From Actinomycetota bacterium (lineage in GTDB: Bacteria; Actinomycetota; Actinomycetes; Nanopelagicales; Nanopelagicaceae): DNA of 21,942 bases. This document shows positions 7,513 to 14,277 of this stretch, piece by piece (within the stretch, counting starts at the first letter, position 1; the number at the start of each line of letters is the position of its first letter). Under the pieces are notes generated by a model, which saw only the letters and a program-made list of their open reading frames with translations, did no database searches and was not told the origin of the DNA. The translations under genes and the position numbers were made by a program. The DNA is taken from the NCBI GenBank assembly GCA_947503395.1, contig CANNDP010000008.1, positions 1 to 21,942 on the forward strand, given 5' to 3'.

Positions 7513-9018
7513 TTACTTAGCAGCTGATGACTCAGCAAGGGCTACTAAAGTGCGAAGTGCGACACCTGTTCCGCCAACTGGGGTGTATCCATGCGCTTTT
7601 GCCTCGTTATAGGCAGGGCCTGCAATATCAAGATGGAGCCAAGGCAGCTCTGAATCAACAAAGTCTTTTAGAAATAGCCCAGCAACTAACATCCCGCCCA
7701 TACGATCACCGATATTTGCCATATCAGCAACTGGTGAATCAAGAGATGCTCGTAGCTCCTCTGGAAGCGGCATTGGCCAGAATGCCTCTCCAGTAATTTC
7801 TGCAAGAGTTAAGAACTGCTCTCTAAAGCTCTCATTATTTGTCATTACCGCACTTGTTCTCGTTCCAAGTGCCACGACTTGAGCTCCAGTAAGAGTTGCA
7901 ACATCGACCATGCCATCTAGGCCGCCAGCTTTCTTTCCAACCTCTGCTGCGCGAACCATGGCATCTGCAAGAACTAAGCGACCTTCTGCATCTGGATTTA
8001 ATACCTCAACAGTTTTACCGCCATAAATTGTGATGATGTCACTCGGCCTGGTTGCTTTATCGCTGACCATATTTTCTGCCAGGGCCGCCCAAGCATCAAC
8101 ATTGATTGGAAGTTTTAGTTCAGCAATTGCTAATACAGCAGCGCAGACTGCAGCTGCTCCGCTCATATCAGATTTCATTGCCTCCATACCTTGAGCAGGC
8201 TTTAGGGCAAGGCCTCCAGTATCAAAGGTGATTCCTTTTCCAATGAATGCATAACGCTTCTTAGCGCCTTTGCCGCTATAGGAGAGGCGAAGTAAACGAG
8301 GAGGATTAGCAGAGCCTTGACCCACGCCAATTATTCCGCCATAACCGCCTTTAATTAATTGAGTCTCGTTGAGTATTTCTACTTTAACGCCAAGTGATGC
8401 AGCAAGTTTTTTAAATCGGAGTGAAAAAGAATCTGGAGTTAGATGACTTGGCGGAGTATTGATCAAATCTCTTGTTAGGTGGGTGTATTTAGCGATTATC
8501 TCAGCGCGCTTGATTGCCTGGAGAAAACTTTTATCTTTTGCCTTCTTCGAGTAAATCGTGATTTTCTTTAGTGGGGGCTTTCTATCAGCCTTAGAACTTC
8601 CTCTAAATTCATCAAAGGTATATGCGCCAAGTAGGGCTCCTTCAGTTATTGCTTGGAAATCTTGTTTTGAAGCTTGTGGCAGAGCAAAAGTTGCCGAGGT
8701 AGTTCCGGCAAGGGATCTTGCAGCAGCTCCAGCAGCTCTTCGCAATACTTCATGGGCAATCGAGCCATCGGCCTTAGGAGTTAGCGCTGTTAAAAGAATT
8801 AACTTACTTGCACTTCCTGGAAGCTTTATTACCTCATCACTTGCCCCACTTGCTCCAAGATCAGTTAGGGCTTGAAGCAGTGGTCCCTGATCTACTCGAA
8901 GCTCGCCGCTTAATATAGAAAACTTCTTACTCTTTTTATCTAGAGCAAAGCCCAGAACTAGGACTTCATCTATTACTGAGTTATCGGAGGCTGAGATAGT
9001 GGGCAATGTTGTAGGCAT
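7513..9018 (-). CDS. pepA: Leucyl aminopeptidase (M17 family, cytosol aminopeptidase)
   Basis: Two-metal exopeptidase of 501 aa that removes N-terminal residues in peptide turnover; family members are hexameric. The C-terminal catalytic half shows all expected residues: K261 and D266 (IGKGITFDTGG), catalytic K273, D284 (KSDMSGAA), and D343/E345 with R347 in NPDAEGRL, the M17 signature with Thr replaced by Pro at residue 342. The N-terminal half (1-170) is the usual weakly conserved macro-like domain. The ATG at 9018 is 17 bp from the divergent gcvT start, so the mRNA is probably leaderless from the shared promoter at 9024-9030. It is the first gene of a minus-strand run pepA-lpdA-E2-TIGR01777. 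Confidence 0.96.
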   Translation of the reverse strand: MPTTLPTISASDNSVIDEVLVLGFALDKKSKKFSILSGELRVDQGPLLQALTDLGASGASDEVIKLPGSASKLILLTALTPKADGSIAHEVLRRAAGAAARSLAGTTSATFALPQASKQDFQAITEGALLGAYTFDEFRGSSKADRKPPLKKITIYSKKAKDKSFLQAIKRAEIIAKYTHLTRDLINTPPSHLTPDSFSLRFKKLAASLGVKVEILNETQLIKGGYGGIIGVGQGSANPPRLLRLSYSGKGAKKRYAFIGKGITFDTGGLALKPAQGMEAMKSDMSGAAAVCAAVLAIAELKLPINVDAWAALAENMVSDKATRPSDIITIYGGKTVEVLNPDAEGRLVLADAMVRAAEVGKKAGGLDGMVDVATLTGAQVVALGTRTSAVMTNNESFREQFLTLAEITGEAFWPMPLPEELRASLDSPVADMANIGDRMGGMLVAGLFLKDFVDSELPWLHLDIAGPAYNEAKAHGYTPVGGTGVALRTLVALAESSAAK

Positions 9019-9023
9019 TGGGC

Positions 9024-9030
9024 TAGGTTA
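9024..9030. promoter_or_regulatory. Symmetric bidirectional -10 element shared by pepA and gcvT
   Basis: The heptamer TAGGTTA reads TAGGTT (9024-9029) on the plus strand and TAACCT (9030-9025) on the minus strand. Both fit TANNNT, and each lies exactly 6 nt from its start codon (GTG 9036 and ATG 9018). The whole spacer is 17 bp, so both mRNAs must be leaderless or start inside the opposite gene. No -35 was recognised on either strand. Positions are seen directly; promoter function is inferred. Confidence 0.65.
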
Positions 9031-9035
9031 TTGGA

Positions 9036-10136
9036 GTGAGCAAATATTCGCCATTACACCAGTTCCATCTTGATTCTGGGGCCAAAGTCGCTGATTTTGG
9101 GGGATGGCAGATGCCGATCGAATACCCCGCAGCAAATGGTGGTGGGGTTTTAAATGAGCATAGCGCGGTTAGAAATACCGTGGGCCTCTTTGATGTCTCC
9201 CATCTTGGTAAAGCTTCAGTAATAGGCGAGGGGGCCCTGGATTACTTAAATTCGATTTTTACTAATGACTTGAGAAAAATCTCAGACGGTCAAGCTCAAT
9301 ACACACTTCTTTGTCAAAAAGATAACGGTGGAGTAATTGATGATCTAATCATCTATCGCTACTCAAGTACCCATTTTCTCCTTATTCCAAATGCCGCTAA
9401 CTGCCAGCAGGTTTTAGAGCAGATAAGTAAAGATGCTCCAAGCGGCTTTGAATTTAAGAATCTACATGAAAGTTATGCCCTCTTTGCTCTTCAAGGTCCT
9501 AAATCTCTTGATGTCTTAAAAGATCTCGGCATAGATGTAAATCTTGAATACATGTCATTTATGGAAAGTGAGTTGAAATCTGAAGCGCTAATCATCTGTC
9601 GAACCGGATATACCGGGGAGCATGGCTATGAAATTCTTACCTCTTGGGCAAATGCGAGAAAAATGTGGGACTTATTTCTAGAGAAAGTAAAGAAGTATTC
9701 TGGGCTGCCTGCTGGTCTTGGTGCTCGCGATACTTTAAGAACTGAGATGGGATATGCACTTCATGGCCATGAACTCTCAACTGATATAACTCCAGTGGAG
9801 GCGAGCGCTTCATGGGCGCTGGCATTTGATAAAGAGTTCTGGGGCAAGAACGCTCTTGAGAAGCAACGAGCAGAGAAGAAACATAGAAGGCTTGCAGCAA
9901 TTTTGGTTAACGATCGCGGTATTCCTAGAGTTGGAATGGAGATTAAAGACCAAGATGGCAAAAAAATTGGCTATGTAACAAGTGGCACCTTCTCGCCCTC
10001 CTTAAAAAGTGGAATTGCTCTAGGGCTTTTTGATAACCCGATTTCAATTGATAGCCAGGTATTTATCGATATACGGGGCCGTTTAAGCCAAGGAGTAATT
10101 AAGCGTTTACCTTTTCAACCATCGAAGGTGAAGTAA
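9036..10136 (+). CDS. gcvT: Aminomethyltransferase (glycine cleavage system T protein)
   Basis: T protein of 366 aa; it transfers the aminomethyl carbon from H-protein lipoate to tetrahydrofolate, releasing ammonia. Family landmarks: DFGGWQMPIEY (20-30), LFDVSHLGK (51-59), the catalytic Asp region GGVIDDLIIYR (about 98-108, D102/D103), CRTGYTGEHGYEIL, and the C-terminal barrel with GYVTSGTFSPSLKSGIALG. GTG start with no usable Shine-Dalgarno; a -10-like TAGGTT lies 6 nt upstream, so a leaderless mRNA is likely. gcvH and gcvP are absent here, but the L protein (lpdA) and lipB are close by. The last 38 bp overlap the end of the convergent ECF S-component gene. No glycine riboswitch precedes it, as there is no room. 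Confidence 0.95.
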   Translation: MSKYSPLHQFHLDSGAKVADFGGWQMPIEYPAANGGGVLNEHSAVRNTVGLFDVSHLGKASVIGEGALDYLNSIFTNDLRKISDGQAQYTLLCQKDNGGVIDDLIIYRYSSTHFLLIPNAANCQQVLEQISKDAPSGFEFKNLHESYALFALQGPKSLDVLKDLGIDVNLEYMSFMESELKSEALIICRTGYTGEHGYEILTSWANARKMWDLFLEKVKKYSGLPAGLGARDTLRTEMGYALHGHELSTDITPVEASASWALAFDKEFWGKNALEKQRAEKKHRRLAAILVNDRGIPRVGMEIKDQDGKKIGYVTSGTFSPSLKSGIALGLFDNPISIDSQVFIDIRGRLSQGVIKRLPFQPSKVK

Positions 10137-10905
10137 GGCCCATTCTCATTGCGGCTCTAGAAAGTGATGCCAGTAGAGCCCTGGCGCTAATAGCGATCAA
10201 AAGGGCGGTAGTGATAGCTCGTGGGATATCCCATGCCATAGCTGTTGCTAAGTGAAAAGTTAGATAGCGCGAGAGATTCTCCATAAGCGGTGCGCCGGCG
10301 ATAAAACCTAACTGAGTATTGGTGGATGCAATCCAAGGCCAGAGCTGAAGATCCATGAGCGCACCAAAGAGAAGGGAGCTAATAACTCCAATTATTATAA
10401 GTGTGATTATTTCAAAGCGTTTGGTGATCTTCTTGGAAAATAAACCAGCAAACAACCCAATCCATCCCGCGGCCAGCATTTGAAATGAGAGCCAAGGTCC
10501 AATTCCTCCGCTAATAACTGCAGAGACTGCCATTGAGATAACTCCAAGTGAGAATCCAAACTTTGATCCAAATATGTAGCTAGTAATAATTAAGAGAAAC
10601 CACATCGGTTCAACTCCCACTGCTCCAGCTCCGACCAATCGAAGGGCTGCTATTAAAGCGGCAAGAACTCCAAGTAGTGCAACGATCTTGCTATCAAGCG
10701 CCCCTCTTGATATTTCAATTGAGATAACAAGAATCGCAAGAAGAGCAATAAATAGAGCTAAGAATCGAGCGGAGTCTGGCTTTAGTAGAAAGAAGTCACT
10801 CTCTGGAATAAAGAGCGGCCAGGTGAATGCAAGAAGGCCAAGAATAGATCCAATTAAAATTGGAAGCCAGGAAATTTCTGAAGAGATAGTTCTAGTTTTT
10901 CTCAC
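10099..10905 (-). CDS. ECF transporter S component (substrate-binding membrane subunit), probable cobalamin/corrinoid
   Basis: Hydrophobic protein of 268 aa with about six predicted TM helices (near 12-33, 46-64, 72-93, 97-150 in two passes, 166-188 and 224-245). The segment GIGPWLSFQMLAAGWIGLFAG recalls S components I associate with actinobacterial ECF operons. The S component gives substrate specificity. Because the operon begins with a cobalamin riboswitch, B12 or a precursor is the most likely cargo, though riboswitch-based assignment is inference. GTG start; it overlaps the end of the ATPase gene by 14 bp, so translation is probably coupled. Its 3' end overlaps gcvT by 38 bp on the opposite strand. 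The C-terminal tail after about residue 250 is short and hydrophilic. Confidence 0.82.
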   Translation of the reverse strand: MRKTRTISSEISWLPILIGSILGLLAFTWPLFIPESDFFLLKPDSARFLALFIALLAILVISIEISRGALDSKIVALLGVLAALIAALRLVGAGAVGVEPMWFLLIITSYIFGSKFGFSLGVISMAVSAVISGGIGPWLSFQMLAAGWIGLFAGLFSKKITKRFEIITLIIIGVISSLLFGALMDLQLWPWIASTNTQLGFIAGAPLMENLSRYLTFHLATAMAWDIPRAITTALLIAISARALLASLSRAAMRMGLTSPSMVEKVNA

Positions 10906-12499
10906 TTAAATATCTTTCTACATCACTTAGCGAGAGCCAGCTGTTATTTGGAAGAGCTTTAGATACTTGTGGAGCAAAGGCAGGGGAGGCCTTAAGGACC
11001 TCTCTACTGCTCCCATCTGCAATTACCTCACCATCTGCAAGAAAGATCACGCGATCGGCCACTTCAGCCACTAGCTCGACATCATGGGTTGATATCAAGA
11101 CCGCACGGTTAAGGCTTGAGGCGATCTCTTTCAAATTCTTTATAAGAACTCTCTTCGCCTCATAATCAAGACCTCTTGTTGGTTCATCGAGTATGACTAG
11201 CGCTGGCTGAGCCGAGAGGATGATGCTGAGCGCAAGGCCAAGTCTTTGCCCCTCAGAGATATCTCTTGGGTGTGAATTAAGGCTGGGAATCTTCATCAAC
11301 TCTTTATAGATTGCCAAGGTGGTACCAGGTTCAACTCCATTATCAAGATCTGCTAATTCACACTCTTGCTTTATTGATTGCCCATAGAGAAGATCGCCAG
11401 CATCTTGAGGGATATATCCAACAAATCTGATTAATTCCTTATCTGTAAAACTCTTGGGATCTCTCTTCTTTACTCTGACCTCTCCTCTAATTAGTGGAGC
11501 CTGACCAACTGCGCATTTGAGTAAGGTCGTCTTTCCTGCGCCATTTCTTCCCATAAGCGCCACTATCTCGCCGCCATCGATTTGAATATTTACATCATTA
11601 AGAGCGTTTTTTCTCTGATCTTGATCATAAGAGGCGCTAACAGAGTTGATGGTTAATAAAGCATCGCCGTTAATTTTCGCAATAGCTTGCACCGGAGCAT
11701 GAGTTATCTCTGGAGCCATTTTGCGAAATTCACGGATTGAGAGTGGAATTTCGCCGAGCTCTAGTTTCTTTGCTAACTCAACTAAGGGAGGAGCAATAGG
11801 AGAGTTACCTAATATCTGCCTAGCGGGTCCTAAATCAACTGAGCCATCACCGTGAATGAGAATAATTCGATCCACAAATCCAATCACTCTCTCAAGTCTA
11901 TGTTCTGCCAAAATTACAGTAAGTCCAAGATCATGAACTAAACGATGGAGTATTGAAAGCACCTCCTCTGCTGCAATTGGATCAAGGGCGCTTGTTGGTT
12001 CATCAAGAAGTAGAACCTTTGGATTTGTAACAAGCGCTGCAGCTATTGCCACTCTCTGTTGTTCACCGCCGCTTAGCTCTGAGACATTTCTTCTTCTTAA
12101 AGGAGCAAGTGCAAGAAGATCTAAAACTTCCTCAACGCGCTTTCGCATTATCTCTGGAGCAATTCCAAGGCTCTCAAGGCCGAATGCAATCTCATCTTCA
12201 ACTATGTCTGAGACAAAACCATTGATGGGATTTTGGCCAACAATTCCTACAACATCTGCCAACTCTCCAGGTTTTAACGCTCTGGTGCTCCGGCCATCAA
12301 CGCTGATTTCACCGGTGAGAATTCCTCCAGTGTGATGGGGGATAAGGCCATTTATTAGCTTAAGAAGTGAACTCTTACCTGCCCCGGTGTGACCTATTAG
12401 AAGGAGTAGCTCTCCTTCATTCACCGTAAAAGAAATATCTTCCACAATTGTTCGTTGCGCGTTGGGATAGATCAGAGAGACTCCAGAGAAGGTAATCAT
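10892..12499 (-). CDS. ecfA: Energy-coupling factor ATPase, two ABC domains fused (EcfA1-EcfA2)
   Basis: Cytoplasmic ATPase of the ECF transporter, 535 aa, equal to two ABC domains in one chain. Domain 1: Walker A GHTGAGKSS (36-44), Q-loop Q89, signature LSGGEQ (142-147), Walker B LLLDEP with D166/E167, H-loop H200. Domain 2 (from about 281): Walker A GRNGAGKTT (317-325), Q365, signature ISEGQ (414-418, off the LSGGQ consensus), Walker B VILDEP with D438/E439, H472. Both sites therefore look catalytically complete. It drives the EcfT/S-component membrane complex. Its start overlaps the ecfT stop by 4 bp (ATGA) and its end overlaps the S-component start by 14 bp, typical of coupled subunits. 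Such fused ATPases are common in actinobacterial ECF operons. Confidence 0.93.
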   Translation of the reverse strand: MITFSGVSLIYPNAQRTIVEDISFTVNEGELLLLIGHTGAGKSSLLKLINGLIPHHTGGILTGEISVDGRSTRALKPGELADVVGIVGQNPINGFVSDIVEDEIAFGLESLGIAPEIMRKRVEEVLDLLALAPLRRRNVSELSGGEQQRVAIAAALVTNPKVLLLDEPTSALDPIAAEEVLSILHRLVHDLGLTVILAEHRLERVIGFVDRIILIHGDGSVDLGPARQILGNSPIAPPLVELAKKLELGEIPLSIREFRKMAPEITHAPVQAIAKINGDALLTINSVSASYDQDQRKNALNDVNIQIDGGEIVALMGRNGAGKTTLLKCAVGQAPLIRGEVRVKKRDPKSFTDKELIRFVGYIPQDAGDLLYGQSIKQECELADLDNGVEPGTTLAIYKELMKIPSLNSHPRDISEGQRLGLALSIILSAQPALVILDEPTRGLDYEAKRVLIKNLKEIASSLNRAVLISTHDVELVAEVADRVIFLADGEVIADGSSREVLKASPAFAPQVSKALPNNSWLSLSDVERYLSEKN

Positions 12500-13338
12500 G
12501 AGATAAATCCTGGAGCTATTACTGCGATTAAGAGAAGCCCTGCTAATAGAGCACTAGATATTGATGGAAGAAGTAAGAGAGAGATCAAGGCATAGATTGG
12601 TGATGAAAGAGCTACTGTCTCTCGAAGGCGCCAGATGTGCGGGCGATATCTACTTGGATTTGGAAAATATCCATAACCTCTAGATTCCAAGGAGGCGGCA
12701 AGATCAATCGATCTCTCCAAAGACTCTTCTAACACTGGGATTCCAACTTTTCTAAATGAAGCAATGCCAGTTGAACTCTCACCTCTTAAACGCCTTGCTG
12801 CTCTAACTCTCTCAATACTTCTAGCGCTCTGTGGCGCAACCGAGCTAGCAATTACCGTTGCAAGCCCTATCCCATAGTATTTTCGAGGCAGAACTCGTAG
12901 CAGTTCATGAGGATTACTTAGAGCGCTCGCTGCAGCAAAAATTAGAATTAGGGCAACTAGCAAGATAGCTTCATCAAATGCAGTAGAGAGTCGCTGTGAG
13001 GTGACATCACCGCCGAGTCTTACTCCAACAAATAAATCTGGCAGCGTAATGCTTGGGATAGTGAAAAGTACTTGCCCAGGCATTGGAACTCCAATAATTA
13101 CTCCAATAGCCATTCGAAGTGTGAAGGCTAGAACTGCAAGGCGTAGTGACCATCTAAATGATTGATACCAATAGGTATTACTATGCTTTAAAAGCACTAG
13201 AGCAACTGCTCCAATAGATATTGAAATTGAGATTAGAGTGGATTCAGAAACAAGAAGAATTACAAGAAGAGTAAGCGCCCAGAGCCACCAAAAGAGCGGA
13301 TGAAAACCCTCTTGGCTAGCTCTGAGCGTATTTGTCAT
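12496..13338 (-). CDS. ecfT: ECF transporter transmembrane component EcfT (CbiQ-like)
   Basis: Membrane scaffold of 280 aa that couples the ATPases to the S component. Hydrophobic segments lie near 15-35, 36-52, 65-84, 124-142, 154-170 and 250-278. The cytoplasmic coupling region between them holds the two Arg-containing motifs expected for this family: ARRLRG (181-186) and LESRGYG (217-223, corresponding to the usual ARG motif). These insert into grooves of the ATPases. The gene starts 17 bp after the stop of the surface protein and overlaps the ATPase start (ATGA), so all four genes form one operon under the upstream cobalamin riboswitch. The specific cargo is set by the S component, not by this protein. 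Confidence 0.9.
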   Translation of the reverse strand: MTNTLRASQEGFHPLFWWLWALTLLVILLVSESTLISISISIGAVALVLLKHSNTYWYQSFRWSLRLAVLAFTLRMAIGVIIGVPMPGQVLFTIPSITLPDLFVGVRLGGDVTSQRLSTAFDEAILLVALILIFAAASALSNPHELLRVLPRKYYGIGLATVIASSVAPQSARSIERVRAARRLRGESSTGIASFRKVGIPVLEESLERSIDLAASLESRGYGYFPNPSRYRPHIWRLRETVALSSPIYALISLLLLPSISSALLAGLLLIAVIAPGFIS

Positions 13339-13355
13339 CTAATTAATTACCTGAA

Positions 13356-14030
13356 TTATCTTTTGCGCCGGCGATTGAGAAAGAAGGCGCTGAGTAAAAA
13401 GAGCGCGAGAACTGCAAGAAGTATCGGAGCGCTCTGACTAGAACTTGTTTCCGGCTCTGTCGTTGCCTCTATTGCAACTACTTCCTCAGCTGCTGGTTCA
13501 TCGATTTCAGCGCCGCACTCACTTGCTGGATATCCAGCAATCCCGCAGATAAGACCAGAATCCCCAGCCCTTACATCAAGTGCTGCTTCTAGTACATCAA
13601 GGCCAACTGAGCCTTTATCAACTACGACACAATCTGAGAAAAACTCATTAGGCACTTCGCCATCTGGCGCAATATTGCCAGCTCCAAAATCAACAACTAA
13701 ACCAACTCTAATTTTTCCTGATGTCTCTGGAGTTTCACCGCAAAGAGTTGCAAAATCAGGATCCATCATTGGAGTAGCTGCTGGAATGTCATTTGAGCTA
13801 AAAACAAATGTCCATCCTTCGACATCCCCGTCTTTAACTTCAACAGATGGCCCTGTCATCGCAGCTGTCCATGAGTTAGCTCCAGCTGCTGCTTGGAAAT
13901 ATCCCCAATAGCGATAACCCTTAGCTCCATGAGAAGGAATCGGAGCAAGAAGGCTAAGAATTAATATTGAGAGTGCGATTAACTTTGGATAAGTTTTTAG
14001 AACATTTAGATTTATAAATCTGCTAAGCAT
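13356..14030 (-). CDS. Secreted, membrane-anchored protein of the ECF operon (SCO2322-like family)
   Basis: A 224-aa exported protein of unknown biochemical function. I use ATG 14030, not the in-frame GTG 14060: the ATG has an AAAGG ribosome site six bases upstream and gives a proper signal peptide (basic MLSRFINLNVLKTYPK, hydrophobic LIALSILILSLLAP, cleavage near SHGA). The mature part begins KGYRYWGYFQAAAG and contains GDVEGWTFVFS, an acidic middle, GLVVDFG and the four cysteines of LCGE, DCVV, ICGI and ECGAE, then an acidic Pro/Glu/Thr stalk, one TM helix (about 200-217) and a RRRKR stop-transfer tail. The layout recalls the family I know as 'SCO2322 family', found beside ECF genes in Streptomyces (recognition from memory). 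Lying first behind a cobalamin riboswitch, it may capture or present corrinoids outside the membrane; that is inference. Confidence 0.72.
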   Translation of the reverse strand: MLSRFINLNVLKTYPKLIALSILILSLLAPIPSHGAKGYRYWGYFQAAAGANSWTAAMTGPSVEVKDGDVEGWTFVFSSNDIPAATPMMDPDFATLCGETPETSGKIRVGLVVDFGAGNIAPDGEVPNEFFSDCVVVDKGSVGLDVLEAALDVRAGDSGLICGIAGYPASECGAEIDEPAAEEVVAIEATTEPETSSSQSAPILLAVLALFLLSAFFLNRRRKR

Positions 14031-14061
14031 TGTGAACCTTTCGATAGAAAAAGGGCTCACG

Positions 14062-14215
14062 ACGGCGAAAAAAAAACTTCCGCCCCGTAAACCACGACGG
14101 GTGGTAAAGATGCTTCTTGGGTGGTAATCCGACTTACCTGCTCAATTTCTAGCGGGCTCACGGTTGCGGGTCAGCGTCGGATTTTCACCGACTTCCCCAT
14201 TCCAAAAAGCTATTA
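14062..14215 (-). promoter_or_regulatory. Cobalamin (B12) riboswitch with terminator expression platform
   Basis: Read on the minus strand, 14189-14154 carries the highly conserved core GGTGAAAATCCGACGCTGAC followed by CCGCAACCGT, and 14134-14119 carries a B12 box-like AGTCGGATTACCACCC. Their order, spacing and position directly upstream of a transporter operon match adenosyl/cobalamin riboswitches. The 5' part (P1-P3, about 14190-14215) is short and its edge is approximate. Downstream lies an intrinsic terminator, so ligand binding should end transcription before the operon. It implies the ECF transporter imports cobalamin or a precursor. Confidence 0.88.
14068..14104 (-). terminator. Riboswitch-controlled intrinsic terminator
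   Basis: On the minus strand the arm CCACCCGT (14104-14097) can pair with ACGGGGCGG (14088-14080) around a short loop, with a small internal mismatch. It is followed by AAG and nine U residues (14076-14068). It ends 37 nt before the ATG at 14030. This is the natural OFF structure of the cobalamin riboswitch. Confidence 0.78.
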
Positions 14216-14265
14216 AGTTGTATGGGCTAATTAATCAGGAAAGTGGCTAAAGCGCAAGGAGGCGC

Positions 14266-14271
14266 TAGGCT
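14266..14271 (+). promoter_or_regulatory. -10-like TAGGCT of the aldo/keto reductase gene (leaderless)
   Basis: TAGGCT lies 6 nt before ATG 14278, the same spacing as at lipB, pepA, gcvT and ctaC. A purine-rich AAGGAGG (14256-14262) lies 15 nt before the ATG, too far for a normal ribosome site. Confidence 0.5.
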
Positions 14272-14277
14272 CTATTT

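Noticed and set aside
9019..9035. Glycine riboswitch in front of gcvT
   Set aside because: Only 17 bp separate gcvT from the divergent pepA start, leaving no room for an aptamer.
14256..14262. AAGGAGG as the ribosome binding site of the aldo/keto reductase
   Set aside because: It lies 15 nt before the ATG, much further than the usual 5-9 nt, and would be upstream of the transcript if TAGGCT is the -10.
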